DNA of 64,000 nucleotides, taken from positions 1 to 64,000 of the forward strand of contig CABTYO010000009.1 of the NCBI GenBank assembly GCA_902489075.1, given 5' to 3'. This DNA is from an uncultured Faecalicatena sp. Its GTDB lineage: Bacteria > Bacillota > Clostridia > Lachnospirales > Lachnospiraceae. The notes below the pieces were generated by a model. It was not told the origin of the DNA, ran no database searches, and saw only the letters and a list, made by a program, of their open reading frames with translations. Positions 49,794 through 59,771 of this stretch are shown piece after piece (position 1 is the stretch's first letter; every line of letters begins with the position of its first letter). Made by a program: the position numbers and the translations under genes.

Positions 49794-51422
49794 ATGGGGA
49801 CGTATCTAAAAAGCAGGAATGCATATGTTCTATATAAAAGTGAGACAGAAAAACAGTATTTTGTGGATAAATCCTCCTTGCTGAAAGAACTTTTTCCTTT
49901 AGTAGGATCAGGAAACAGCCATATTTGCATTACCAGACCAAGAAGATTTGGAAAAACCGTAATGGCGAATATGATTGCTTCCTTTTTTTCTAATGCATGT
50001 GATGCGCAGGATATTTTTAATCATCTCGATATTGCTAAGGATAAGAAGTATCTGGAATACTTGAATCAGTATCCGGTCATTCATATCTCATTCAATGATA
50101 CGACACGGCAGAACATGACTTATGATCAATATATCAACAGGATCGAGTCACGCCTTGTGCGGGATTTGAAGAAGGAGTATCCGGAAGTCGAACTGATGAA
50201 TCAGGATTCAGCAGTAGATGCATTTACTGATATTTATGCCGAGAATGATTCAGCCAGGTTCATTTTTGTACTGGATGAGTGGGACTATATTTTTCATCAG
50301 GATTTTGTGACGGAAGCAGACAAGAAAAATTATCTCTCTTTTTTAAGAAGCTTGTTAAAAGACCGGCCATATGTTCAGTTTGCTTATATGACAGGAATTT
50401 TACCAATTGCAAAGTATTCCAGCGGTTCCGAGTTAAATATGTTTGTAGAATATACGATGGCGGCGGAAGAGCGGTTTTCCGAGTACTTTGGCTTTACGGA
50501 ACAGGAAGTAGATTCACTTTACGAACGATATTTGAAAGAAAATGATAACCCACATATTACACGGGAGGGAATCAGACAGTGGTATAATGGATATCACACC
50601 CTTTCAGGAGAGCGCGTTTATAATCCACGCTCAGTTGTATGTGCATTGGGAAACAATAATCTGGGGAATTACTGGACCAGTTCAGGCCCTTATGATGAAA
50701 TTTTCTATTATATTGAGAATAATGTTGATGCGGTAAGGGATGAGCTGGCGTTAATGGTATCCGGGATAGCAGTACCGACAGCAATCATGGAGTATGCAGC
50801 TACTTCTCAGAGTTTAAAAACAAAAGAAGAAATTTTGTCTGCTATGGTCGTATATGGGTTTCTCAGTTATGAAGATGGCGCAGTTTCCATTCCCAATAAG
50901 GAATTAATGGATCGGTTTGCTGATATGTTGAAAAAAGAGCCATCCCTGGGGTATGTATATCGGTTGGCAAAAGAATCGGATAGAATGCTTAAAGCAACTT
51001 TGGCGGGGGATACTGATACAATGGCTGAAATCCTGGGACTTGTGCATGATACAGAAACACCATTGCTCAGCTATAATAATGAAACAGAGCTGACAGCAGT
51101 GGTAAATCTGGCATATCTTTCAGCAAGGAATACGTACAGGATTGAGCGCGAAGATAAGGCAGGAATCGGTTATGTGGATTTTATTTTTTATCCGGCAGCA
51201 GATCAAAACACAGACTGCATTATTTTGGAGTTGAAGGTCGATCACTCACCAACTGAGGCGATAGAACAGATTAAACAGCGAAATTATGCTCTTCGCTTTT
51301 CAGGAAAGATGGGAGAGGCGAGACGGTATACTGGCAGAATATTAGCTGTTGGAATCGGTTATGACAGGGAAACGAAAAAACATTCCTGTAAAATTGAGAT
51401 TCTGCAGGAAAAGAAATACTAA
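49794..51422 (+). CDS. AAA-ATPase-like protein with C-terminal PD-(D/E)XK nuclease domain
   Basis: 542 residues. The N-terminal AAA-ATPase_like domain (1-300) has RPRRFGKTVMANMIASFF (P-loop region) and FIFVLDEWDYIF (Walker B). The C-terminal PDDEXK_9-like domain (about 430-540) has YVDFIFYP and IILELKVDHSPTEAIEQI (the E-x-K core). These genes are very common in gut Bacteroidetes and Clostridia, often in many copies. The function is unknown, and defence or mobile-element roles are guesses. It stands alone. Confidence 0.85.
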   Translation: MGTYLKSRNAYVLYKSETEKQYFVDKSSLLKELFPLVGSGNSHICITRPRRFGKTVMANMIASFFSNACDAQDIFNHLDIAKDKKYLEYLNQYPVIHISFNDTTRQNMTYDQYINRIESRLVRDLKKEYPEVELMNQDSAVDAFTDIYAENDSARFIFVLDEWDYIFHQDFVTEADKKNYLSFLRSLLKDRPYVQFAYMTGILPIAKYSSGSELNMFVEYTMAAEERFSEYFGFTEQEVDSLYERYLKENDNPHITREGIRQWYNGYHTLSGERVYNPRSVVCALGNNNLGNYWTSSGPYDEIFYYIENNVDAVRDELALMVSGIAVPTAIMEYAATSQSLKTKEEILSAMVVYGFLSYEDGAVSIPNKELMDRFADMLKKEPSLGYVYRLAKESDRMLKATLAGDTDTMAEILGLVHDTETPLLSYNNETELTAVVNLAYLSARNTYRIEREDKAGIGYVDFIFYPAADQNTDCIILELKVDHSPTEAIEQIKQRNYALRFSGKMGEARRYTGRILAVGIGYDRETKKHSCKIEILQEKKY

Positions 51423-51528
51423 TACAGTGAGATAAGACTGGGAATTTCATGGTAGAGAAACTCTCAAATAATATAATGAAATCTGTGAAAATAAAATTGG
51501 ACGATCAAAAGGAAAATAGTTTAGAAGC

Positions 51529-51606
51529 TTATTTTTTCTTAGATCGTCCAACAAGTTGTGTATAATCATTATCAATCCGTAAATCTTCCAAATGTTTAAA
51601 ATACAT
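51529..51606 (-). pseudogene. Truncated XRE-type regulator remnant
   Basis: An open frame of 25 residues from ATG 51606 behind AAGGGGGG reads MYFKHLEDLRIDNDYTQL, the N-terminal helix of many XRE repressors, then breaks off at VGRSKKK. The stop lies inside a 10-base inverted repeat (TTGGACGATC at 51497-51506 and GATCGTCCAA at 51542-51551). The remaining gap 51423-51815 has a TATAAT (51694-51699) that may serve the next gene. Confidence 0.4.
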
Positions 51607-51815
51607 AAAAACCCCCCTTGAGCTATCTTAACATTCAGTGACATGAAAATCAACGAAAGTGACTTTGTTACAGAACGATCCTTCCATCAGCGGTATAATC
51701 ATCAATAAATTGCGATTTAAGGCTGGTACGAAATGTTAAGGAGAATCTGACACGTCAGGGTCATCCTGAGATACCGCCTGTAATTGTGAATCTGGAAAGA
51801 AAAGGAGAGGGACAT

Positions 51816-54362
51816 ATGTCAAAGAAGACGGTAATTATCGGAGGTGTTGCGGGAGGCGCAACGACTGCCGCGAGACTGCGCAGGCGGGATGAAAATATGC
51901 AGATTGTGATGCTGGAGAGAGGCGGATATATTTCCTACGCGAACTGCGGCCTTCCATATTATATCGGGGATGTGATCAAGAGCAGAGATGCCCTTTTACT
52001 TCAGACGCCGGAGGCGATGAAGGCAAAGTTTGATATTGATGTGCGTGTTATGAGTGAAGTGACCAAAATTCTGCCAGAGGAAAAGGCAGTTGAGGTGAAG
52101 AATCTGAAGACAGGTGAAGTTTACAGGGAGTCTTATGACAACCTTGTGCTGGCAACCGGATCATCCCCGGTGAAGCCGCCAATTCCGGGGATCGATGGGG
52201 AAAATATTTTTACTCTGTGGTCTGTGCCGGATACGGATCAGATCAAGTCTTATATTACGGAGAAACAGCCGAAGCGGGCAGCCGTGATCGGGGGCGGTTT
52301 TATCGGACTTGAGATGGCAGAGAATCTTCATGAGCAGGGAATCGAAGTGGCAGTGATCGAGATGCAGGATCAGGTCATGGCACCTTTGGACCCGGATATG
52401 GCGAATCTGCTCCATGAAAATCTGCGGATGAATGGGATTGACCTTATTCTGGGAGACGGGGTAAAGGAATTCCACCAGGCAGAAGGAAAGACAAGGCTTG
52501 AACTAACCAGCGGTGCTATTGTTGAGACGGATATGGTGATTCTCTCCATTGGTGTGCGCCCCAACAGTGAACTGGCGGCACAGGCGGGAGCCGCGCTTAA
52601 CAAGAGGGGCGGCGTCCAGGTGGATGCTTATCTTAAGACTTCGCTTCCGGATGTTTATGCAGTGGGAGATGTGATTGAAGTCGATCATTTTGTGACCGGG
52701 GAGAAAACGATGATCCCGCTTGCAGGACCGGCCAATAAGCAGGCACGTATTCTGGCCGATCACCTTGCTGGTGACCAGAAAAAATATAACGGAACCATGG
52801 GAACTGCCGTGGCAAAGGTATTTGATCTTCATGCGGCAAGTGTGGGGCTCAATGAGAAGCAGCTAAGTGCCATGGGAAAAGTTAAGAATCAGGATTATTT
52901 TACAGCCCTGATCAATCAGAAATCCCATGCCGGCTATTATCCGGGAGCAGTGCCACTGACCCTGAAAATGCTGTTTGACAGAGAAGGAAAGATTTTCGGC
53001 GGTCAGATTGTAGGGCAGGATGGTGTGGATAAGCGGATCGACACGCTTGCCACAGTGATGCGCCTGAATGGAACGATTTATGATCTGGAAGAACTGGAGC
53101 TTGCCTATGCACCGCCGTTTTCTTCTGCAAAGGATCCGGTAAATATGCTTGGATTTACCGCGGAAAACATCCTGCGCGGGATGGTCAGCTTTATCGAATG
53201 CGAGGAGCTGGATGCCATGCTTGCAGACACGGAGAAAAAGGAAGAGTATACCATACTTGATGTCACAGAGGAAATGGAACGGATGGTATATTCGATTCCT
53301 GGCTCTTACCACATTCCACTCGGAAAACTTCGTGAACGGATGGGGGAACTGAACCGGGAAAAGCTGATCATACCATATTGCGCCATCGGTGTGCGTTCCT
53401 ATAATGCTGCAAGAATTTTAAGCCAGAATGGATTTGAAAAAGTTGCGGTACTGGCAGGAGGAACTGCATTTTACAAGTCCATGCACTGGGAGAAGGCGGA
53501 AGCGTTTCACAGCAGCGGCAAGCCGGGAGATGGAGCACATCCCGAGACAAAGCACGAAGCAGCAAAGCAGTCGGCAGTCAGCAGAGAAAATGGGATGAAA
53601 GCGGAACAAATATCGGATAAAGAGCTGAAGGTACTGGACTGCTGCGGTCTGCAGTGTCCGGGGCCGATCATGAAGGTCCACGAGGCAATCTCAGAAATGA
53701 AAGAGAATGAAGTTCTCAAGGTCTGTGCCACCGATATGGGATTTGCCGCTGACATCGGCTCCTGGTGTCGCAGGACGGGGAATACATTGGTACGAACAGA
53801 GCGTGTGGACAAAGAGAACATCGTTTATATCCGAAAGGGTACAGACAACTGTGCAGTAGAAGAGGCGGGAAAGCAGCCAGTCACAGAACTCCCTCAGGGA
53901 AAGACAATCATCGTATTCAGCGGTGACCTGGATAAAGTGCTGGCCTCCTTCATCATTGCCAATGGCGCGGCGGCCATGGGGCGTCCGGTTACGATGTTTT
54001 TCACTTTCTGGGGCTTAAACGCTCTTCGGAAATCAGACGCACCATCCGTAAAGAAGCCATTCATGGAAAAAATGTTCGGCGCAATGATGCCGAAGGGCAG
54101 CAGGAAGTTAAAGCTGTCTAAGATGAATATGGCAGGAATGGGAACCGCCATGATGAAAAAGGTAATGAAAGATAAAAATGTGGATTCCCTCGAATCGCTG
54201 ATGCAGCATGCAAGAAAAAGCGGAATCAGGCTGGTGGCATGCACTATGTCCATGGACATTATGGGAATTACAAAGGAGGAGCTGATCGACGGCGTTGAAT
54301 TTGCAGGGGTGGCATCCTATCTGGGGGATGCCGAGGAATCCAATGTGAATCTGTTTGTGTAA
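51816..54362 (+). CDS. CoA-disulfide reductase-like flavoprotein fused to rhodanese, TusA and DsrE2 domains
   Basis: 848 residues from ATG 51816 behind AAGGAGAGG. Residues 1-445 form a flavin pyridine-nucleotide disulfide reductase (VIIGGVAGGATTAARLRR, Cys44 in YANCGLPYY, AAVIGGGFIGLEMAENL, YAVGDV). About 455-560 is a rhodanese with Cys522 in PYCAIGVRSY. About 600-675 is TusA with Cys614 in LQCPGP. About 690-848 is DsrE2 (IIVFSGDLDKVLASFIIANGAA). The chain of cysteines suggests intramolecular persulfide transfer from a CoA- or glutathione-type persulfide or polysulfide. Confidence 0.9.
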   Translation: MSKKTVIIGGVAGGATTAARLRRRDENMQIVMLERGGYISYANCGLPYYIGDVIKSRDALLLQTPEAMKAKFDIDVRVMSEVTKILPEEKAVEVKNLKTGEVYRESYDNLVLATGSSPVKPPIPGIDGENIFTLWSVPDTDQIKSYITEKQPKRAAVIGGGFIGLEMAENLHEQGIEVAVIEMQDQVMAPLDPDMANLLHENLRMNGIDLILGDGVKEFHQAEGKTRLELTSGAIVETDMVILSIGVRPNSELAAQAGAALNKRGGVQVDAYLKTSLPDVYAVGDVIEVDHFVTGEKTMIPLAGPANKQARILADHLAGDQKKYNGTMGTAVAKVFDLHAASVGLNEKQLSAMGKVKNQDYFTALINQKSHAGYYPGAVPLTLKMLFDREGKIFGGQIVGQDGVDKRIDTLATVMRLNGTIYDLEELELAYAPPFSSAKDPVNMLGFTAENILRGMVSFIECEELDAMLADTEKKEEYTILDVTEEMERMVYSIPGSYHIPLGKLRERMGELNREKLIIPYCAIGVRSYNAARILSQNGFEKVAVLAGGTAFYKSMHWEKAEAFHSSGKPGDGAHPETKHEAAKQSAVSRENGMKAEQISDKELKVLDCCGLQCPGPIMKVHEAISEMKENEVLKVCATDMGFAADIGSWCRRTGNTLVRTERVDKENIVYIRKGTDNCAVEEAGKQPVTELPQGKTIIVFSGDLDKVLASFIIANGAAAMGRPVTMFFTFWGLNALRKSDAPSVKKPFMEKMFGAMMPKGSRKLKLSKMNMAGMGTAMMKKVMKDKNVDSLESLMQHARKSGIRLVACTMSMDIMGITKEELIDGVEFAGVASYLGDAEESNVNLFV

Positions 54363-54473
54363 TGGAGTAATGAGTATCCACAAAAGAGATGCTGTGTTAT
54401 AAATGTCTAACTATGTAAGCCACACGAAAGATACCTCGAAAAAAGAATTGAATTTGTAATCATTCTGAGATGT

Positions 54474-54728
54474 GTGCATGAATGGTTTGATGCAGTAGTG
54501 GAAGGCTCCGGATTATCTTCTGTTGGTAATAATTTTAAGCAGCAGACAACAGCGGTGATCGCAGCCAACCCGGATCTGGATGGATATTTATGTGTAGACG
54601 GAGCTGCGCCTATTGGAATTTTAGCAGCGATTGTAGAAGTAGGCAAAAAAGGAGACATCACTTTTGTAGGCGCAGAAAATATTGCACAGATTTTGCAGTA
54701 CATTAAAAACGGGACTGGTGTTTTATGA
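54474..54728 (+). pseudogene. Remnant of a sugar ABC transporter substrate-binding protein
   Basis: The frame reads SSVGNNFKQQTTAVIAANPDLDGY, then VDGAAPIGILAAI and KKGDITFVGAENIAQILQYIKNG, the C-terminal lobe of a periplasmic sugar-binding (Peripla_BP_4) protein. Signal peptide, N-lobe and normal C-terminus are missing. It is a decayed piece in the gap 54363-55337, which has no intact gene. Confidence 0.65.
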
Positions 54729-54816
54729 GGTGGCAATGGAAAAGCGAGATGATGGAAATAATAGAACGCACAAAATGAATGTAGACTGTAAAGCAGTAAA
54801 TATCAGGAGGATTACT

Positions 54817-54888
54817 ATGGCTATGACAAGAGTAGAAATTGGTGTGCCAGAGGGATTGTACAGAACCAGTGTTTGCCTCCTTTTGTAA
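54817..54888 (+). pseudogene. Truncated gene start of unknown family
   Basis: ATG 54817 has AGGAGG 7 bases upstream and opens MAMTRVEIGVPEGLYRT. The frame ends after 23 residues. The strong site with a short frame suggests the 5' end of a deleted gene, following the binding-protein remnant in a former transport operon. I do not recognise the family. Confidence 0.35.
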
Positions 54889-55125
54889 AGCACAGGCAAC
54901 TGGTCAGCAGGCGAAATGCTTCCTTGACACGATTAATTTTTCCCGTGCCGTAATTTAAACCGATAATCGGCTGGGCGTCCTGTCAGTGCGGCGGAGCCAA
55001 TTTCCCTGATATGGTCAATATACATACGATCAACCAGATTATAAAGCAGGCCTCCGATCCCAGATCGACTTCCCACGTCTTTGCTCTTTCCATCATTTCA
55101 TGTTCTTTCTCCACATAACGCCGTA
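54880..55125 (-). pseudogene. Decayed minus-strand coding remnant
   Basis: Reading the minus strand through two frame changes gives YVEKEHEMMERAKTWEVDLG, then GLLYNLVDRMYIDHIREIGS plus ALTGRPADYRF, then NYGTGKINRVKEAFRLLTS. The continuous helical composition looks like an old protein-coding gene, now shifted and cut. I cannot name the family. Confidence 0.35.
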
Positions 55126-55141
55126 TTACGAATCTAAGGAA

Positions 55142-55285
55142 CTGTAAACAAATAACTTAAGCAACGTGTGTCTAAATTATTCTGGGCTGCGTTATCATCC
55201 GTCAGCGATGCCCGCATCGCCGCTTTCTTCCTCACTGCTCAGAACAATTTATCCGGCACAATTTGCTTATGTTATTTGTTTCCAG
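55142..55285. mobile_element. 144-bp MITE-like inverted-repeat element
   Basis: The ends are 23-base inverted repeats with two mismatches (left CTGTAAACAAATAAC at 55142, right GTTATTTGTTTCCAG ending at 55285). The similarity extends inward through TAAATT...TTCTG on the left and CAGAACAATTTA on the right. A perfect GCGATGC/GCATCGC hairpin (55206-55221) sits near the centre. It has no reading frame of its own. I see no clear target duplication. Confidence 0.7.
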
Positions 55286-55337
55286 CACCTCATCAGTACA
55301 ATTGTATCTTACATCTGTTTAGAGATTTACACAAGTC

Positions 55338-56681
55338 CTATGCGTTTCTTCTTGCCATGATTGCCTCGACCTGTTCTTTTTCCTTTTGGATTGTCAAAGG
55401 ATAGAACACTTTAAACAATAACATTGCTACAGCAGAGAATACTGCAGGAAGTACGATGCCACATACGATAATGGTTATTCTCACACCATCATTCTGTACC
55501 TGAGAAGCCGCATCGAATCCGGTCGCTGCCAGCAGATAGCCCGGAATTGCACCACCGATGCCCATTGCGCACTTTGCAACAAAGCTGGACAGAGAGGAAA
55601 TCGCCGCCTCTGCACGATATCCGGTTTCCAATTCAACGGTATCTGTAATATCCGCCTGCATGGCATATGACAAGCCCATGCAAAGTCCACTGCCAAAGCC
55701 GCCAATCAGAGTTCCCAGAACAAGCAGCGGAACATTTGTCACATTGATTAGACGGAGTATCGGCACGACACCATTCAAAAACAGCCCCAATATGTATAAA
55801 TTCTTCTTGCCCATTCTTTTTACGAAGAAATTGATCATAAGTGTAGCGGGTAGAACGCCGGCAAGCTGAACCATGGATACGACACTCAGTAAGGCCAGAT
55901 TGCCCAATACATAAGTATAGAAATAAGCATTTACCGCATTTAACAATAAACTGCCAACTGTGAAAAGAAGACGGCAGATAAATGTAGACCAGACAGGACG
56001 TATGCTTAGGATCCTGAGTAGATCTTTGAATTTATAACTTTCCGTTTTCTCCTGTTTTATTTCAATATGTTCTTTCACTCCAACGGCACCGATCAGCGAG
56101 AATATAAGGATGACAGCAAAAGAACACCAGATCAGCGACACATAGCCATTTCTGTTAGAAGTATTCCCAAGAATGATTGGAGCAGCCATACCCAATACAA
56201 CAGATCCCAGCATGTAAGTAAATCCTTTCAGGGAGCTTAATGTATTACGCTCCTGCATATTGTCTGTCATGACCGGAAGCAGACTGTTGAGAGAGATGTC
56301 CATAACTGGGAACAGTACGCCAATGAGCAGATATGAGATATATGCAATGACCAGTTTCCCGGATGTTGCCATAAGTGGTCCAAACCACAGCAGCAAGAAG
56401 TTTAAGGCACACAGGATGGAGCCGATTGCCAACGCAGGACGGAATTTGCCATGTTTTGAGCGGGGCAGATGGTCGATCACAAATCCAACGAGAGGATCGT
56501 TCAGACCGTCCAAAATACGCGCAATCAAAAACAAGGTTGCGCAGGCTGCGGGATCCAGTCCAACAATATTTGTATAAAATATTAAAAGATAGGAACTGAT
56601 CACCGTCTGGACGGGGATATTTCCTAGATTTGCTAACGAATACGCTACTCTTTCTTTTGTATTCACTATTTTTTCTTTCAT
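55338..56681 (-). CDS. GPH family sugar:cation symporter, likely for rhamnosides
   Basis: 447 residues, twelve membrane segments. VAYSLANLGNIPVQTVISSYLLIFYTNIVG, LDGLNDPLVGFVIDHLPRSKHGKFRPAL and MQADITDTVELETGYRAEA are GPH motifs. It lies 24 bases downstream of the GH78 gene on the same strand, so it is co-transcribed and probably imports the glycoside that the rhamnosidase cuts. Confidence 0.88.
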   Translation of the reverse strand: MKEKIVNTKERVAYSLANLGNIPVQTVISSYLLIFYTNIVGLDPAACATLFLIARILDGLNDPLVGFVIDHLPRSKHGKFRPALAIGSILCALNFLLLWFGPLMATSGKLVIAYISYLLIGVLFPVMDISLNSLLPVMTDNMQERNTLSSLKGFTYMLGSVVLGMAAPIILGNTSNRNGYVSLIWCSFAVILIFSLIGAVGVKEHIEIKQEKTESYKFKDLLRILSIRPVWSTFICRLLFTVGSLLLNAVNAYFYTYVLGNLALLSVVSMVQLAGVLPATLMINFFVKRMGKKNLYILGLFLNGVVPILRLINVTNVPLLVLGTLIGGFGSGLCMGLSYAMQADITDTVELETGYRAEAAISSLSSFVAKCAMGIGGAIPGYLLAATGFDAASQVQNDGVRITIIVCGIVLPAVFSAVAMLLFKVFYPLTIQKEKEQVEAIMARRNA

Positions 56682-56705
56682 CGGTTTTTCCTTTCTGTAT
56701 TCACA

Positions 56706-59537
56706 TTAACGTCTAATCTCAATTTTCCAGTTGCCGCTTCCAATCTGAAATTGAAGCATTCCATCACGATATTTCATGCCGTCATATTCCGCAGACAGAT
56801 CATAAAGATCGCTCTCTTTTGCAGGCAGGATTACGGTAGCCCTTGTATTTACGGGAACAGTAAACTGATATACGATCTTTTTATTTTCCTTTTTCCATGC
56901 GGATTTGATTTTCCCATAGATGCTGTCGTAAGATGCTGCTGCCTCGGTCAATGTCCCTCCGATCACAGGACGGATCATAAATTCCTTATATCCGGGGGTC
57001 TGTATCAGTGGTCGGATACCGCAGACTCCGGAGAAAAGAAAATCACATACTGCTCCATAACTGTAATGGTTGAAGGAAGCGTCACGTTTCTCAAAGGCAT
57101 CCCACCTTTCCATGATTGTAGTTGCTCCATCTTTGACCGGTTTTAACCAACTTGGGTTTTCTGTCTGTTCCAGAAGGTTGAAAGCCGTTTCCGTATAACC
57201 ATGATTTACCAGCACGTTCAGGATGAATGGAGTGGATAGAAAGCCAGTGTTTAATTTATATCCACAATTCACAATTACCTTATTCAGATAAGACGCTACT
57301 TTACTACGGTTCTCTTCGCTGACGATTCCGAATGCAAGTGCCCGGACATGGGGAGCCTGTCTTCCTTTCTGAATCATGCCATCATCATGTATAAAGTATT
57401 TATTAAATACCCTTTTGACATGATCGGCAACTTCTCGGTATTCCGCCTCTTCCGAAGAAGCCCCGATTATACCTGCCATTTTGGACAACAGTTTGGCAGA
57501 ATAAAAATAGAACAATGTGGCTGATATATACTCTGGATAGGTGATCAGCTTCATAAACGTGGCTGCGGCATTTCCAAATGCTTCCGAATCGGGCTCAAGC
57601 CACTCTCCCCAGTGAAAATCCGTATCCCAGACATATCTGGCATCTTCCGGGTTCTTATAATAATCCAGATCCTTATATAACGGATTCTCTCTTTCTGCTT
57701 CCCTTCTTTCATAATCAACCCATCGTTTTGCAGAGGCAAACTGGTTCTTTATGATCTGTTCATCGCCATAACAAAGGTACATCGTGTAGGGAACGATCAC
57801 TGCAGCGTCTCCCCAGCCCGAGGAGCCGTCAATCAGGCATCCATCTTCTTCTGTTCCCAGCATCATGAGACGCATCTGGCGGATCTGTTCGTCACCAATT
57901 GCCATGGCTTCTTCCATGACCCTTTGATTTTCAGGTAAATAATGTTTCACGCCGCTTGTTGACGGCGCGGTGTTGGGAACCTTTCCGCTTGCTTTCTGCT
58001 CAAGCCCCAGATCCTGTAGCCATTTTTCAAAAAACGGATATACGTTCATAAAATCACTTGCTGTTTTAGCGTAGACCTGTGCGTCGCCTGTCCAGGGTGA
58101 TCGTTCTCTCTGCGGACAGTCTGTGGGGACGTCCATAAAGTTGCCCTTCTGGCTCCAACGACCATTTTGCACCAGCTTATTAATCAGTGGATTGGAGCAG
58201 GTAAATTCTCCGGTTTCCTCAAGGGCAGAATATACTGCAATTGCCTGAAAATCTTCCGGATTGATCTCGCCGTCATATCCATCAATCTGTGCATACTGAA
58301 AACCGGAAATGGCAAACATAGGCTTGTATATTTCACAGTTCTCACCTTTCATGATATATTCGATTTTCTGCGTTTTACTTTTCATGGAAATCCCTAAGGA
58401 TTCCCCGCCCTCTCCCATGGCAAAATTCTTTTGTGTAAAATTGTTGTTCTCATCCAAAGTTTCGCCAAATAAAATCGAGATCTTCTGACCAGCCTTACAA
58501 TTATGCAGTGTCATTGACAGATAGCCGGCAATATTCTGCCTGAAATTGAGAACTGTTTTTCCGTTAGGTGTATGTAAAATCTTAGGTATAAAATGTTCCA
58601 TCTCACGAACCGGTACGCTTCGGCTTGCAATCAATGAATCAACTCTGCTGAAATCCTCTTTTTCAAGATGGACATTCTTCCATGAAGATGCGTCAAATCC
58701 CGGAAGTTTCCAACCTTCCGGCTCCAGTCTTGCGTCATAAACCTCGCCTATAATCATATCTGCTGTCAGGAGTCCGCCTGTTGACGCAGTAAATGATTCG
58801 TCTGTACCGATAACATCCCTGCTGCCATCTGCATATTGTAGTTCGATCTGTCCAATATAAGCCACCTTATAGCCGAAATTATTCTTAGTGCTTCCGCCGG
58901 TATACCCTCGCCACCATCCGTCTCCAAGTACGACTGCCCAACAATTCTCTCCCGTCTGTAATAATGGTGTGATGTCATAAGCCTGATACTGTGTGCGTTT
59001 ATAATACACGGTGAAACCGGGCTTAAACACATCTGATGTGCCCTTATTTCCATTCAGCCAGAATTCATACAATCCATGTGCGCTTTGATAAATTCGTGCT
59101 TTCACCAGCCCTTCCTTTACGTGAAATTCTTTCCTCAGATAAGGCGCTGGTTTTTCCTTGAATATATCCACCTCATCTTCTGGCTCGATCCACTTTGCTT
59201 CCCAGTCAGTCTCATTCAGCATTCCCATCTCAAACCATGTAGGATCGCTTTCGGCTGTCTCTGCTCCCGCCGTTACGATCACTTTCCAGTAAATACGCTG
59301 TCTGGAAAGAAGCTCTGCACCACTCCATCGTATACCGTGTGATTTCTCGCTCTCTACCACCCCACTGTCCCACAATACAGCTGCACCGTTTTCATCAGAT
59401 GATGCGATGATTCTGTAGGAATTCTGCATGATATTTTTACTGTCACTGTGTAGCTTCCATGACAGACGGGGCTGATCTGCATCTAAACCCAGTGGACACA
59501 CAAGATTCTCCGTTTTTAAGCTGTAGACCTTTAGCAT
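56706..59537 (-). CDS. Alpha-L-rhamnosidase (GH78)
   Basis: 943 residues from ATG at 59537 behind AGGAGGAG; a longer frame to 59609 has no site. There is no signal peptide, so it acts in the cytoplasm. The N-terminal beta domains have NLVCPLGLDADQPRLSWKL and GMLNETDWEAKWI. The (a/a)6 catalytic domain has NFMDVPTDCPQRERSPWTGDAQ, containing the conserved Glu/Asp motif of GH78, and SGWGDAAVIVPY. It releases L-rhamnose from imported glycosides. No rhamnose isomerase or kinase lies in the window. Confidence 0.92.
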   Translation of the reverse strand: MLKVYSLKTENLVCPLGLDADQPRLSWKLHSDSKNIMQNSYRIIASSDENGAAVLWDSGVVESEKSHGIRWSGAELLSRQRIYWKVIVTAGAETAESDPTWFEMGMLNETDWEAKWIEPEDEVDIFKEKPAPYLRKEFHVKEGLVKARIYQSAHGLYEFWLNGNKGTSDVFKPGFTVYYKRTQYQAYDITPLLQTGENCWAVVLGDGWWRGYTGGSTKNNFGYKVAYIGQIELQYADGSRDVIGTDESFTASTGGLLTADMIIGEVYDARLEPEGWKLPGFDASSWKNVHLEKEDFSRVDSLIASRSVPVREMEHFIPKILHTPNGKTVLNFRQNIAGYLSMTLHNCKAGQKISILFGETLDENNNFTQKNFAMGEGGESLGISMKSKTQKIEYIMKGENCEIYKPMFAISGFQYAQIDGYDGEINPEDFQAIAVYSALEETGEFTCSNPLINKLVQNGRWSQKGNFMDVPTDCPQRERSPWTGDAQVYAKTASDFMNVYPFFEKWLQDLGLEQKASGKVPNTAPSTSGVKHYLPENQRVMEEAMAIGDEQIRQMRLMMLGTEEDGCLIDGSSGWGDAAVIVPYTMYLCYGDEQIIKNQFASAKRWVDYERREAERENPLYKDLDYYKNPEDARYVWDTDFHWGEWLEPDSEAFGNAAATFMKLITYPEYISATLFYFYSAKLLSKMAGIIGASSEEAEYREVADHVKRVFNKYFIHDDGMIQKGRQAPHVRALAFGIVSEENRSKVASYLNKVIVNCGYKLNTGFLSTPFILNVLVNHGYTETAFNLLEQTENPSWLKPVKDGATTIMERWDAFEKRDASFNHYSYGAVCDFLFSGVCGIRPLIQTPGYKEFMIRPVIGGTLTEAAASYDSIYGKIKSAWKKENKKIVYQFTVPVNTRATVILPAKESDLYDLSAEYDGMKYRDGMLQFQIGSGNWKIEIRR

Positions 59538-59589
59538 TTTGTTATTCTCCTCCTTTACTTCGTCCTGAAAATGACCTGTTTTCTGAAAA

Positions 59590-59613
59590 GCAGATGTTTT
59601 GTTAAACAACTGC
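59590..59613. promoter_or_regulatory. Inverted repeat upstream of the GH78 operon
   Basis: GCAGATGTTT (59590-59599) and AAACAACTGC (59604-59613), with one mismatch, 53 bases before the GH78 start. It is a candidate operator for a different regulator from the one reading the tandem repeats at 59687. Confidence 0.45.
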
Positions 59614-59686
59614 TTGCAATTTATATTTTAAGAGATATAATGTTATTAAAAAATGGTTCTTGTTGCCGAATATATGGATTATCTTG

Positions 59687-59746
59687 TATGTATAAAATTG
59701 CCTTTTTATGTATAAATTTGCCTTTCTACACATGAAATTGCTTTTT
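59687..59746 (+). promoter_or_regulatory. Three tandem 20-bp repeats in the GH78-AraC divergent region
   Basis: Units at 59687-59706, 59707-59726 and 59727-59746: TATGTATAAAATTGCCTTTT, TATGTATAAATTTGCCTTTC and TACACATGAAATTGCTTTTT. The 20-base pitch places all three on nearly the same face of the helix, as expected for AraC-type binding. Read on the minus strand they contain GCAAATTTATACATA, which resembles a block upstream of nanE. Confidence 0.6.
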
Positions 59747-59771
59747 GTGCATGATACAGAGGAGGAAGTTC

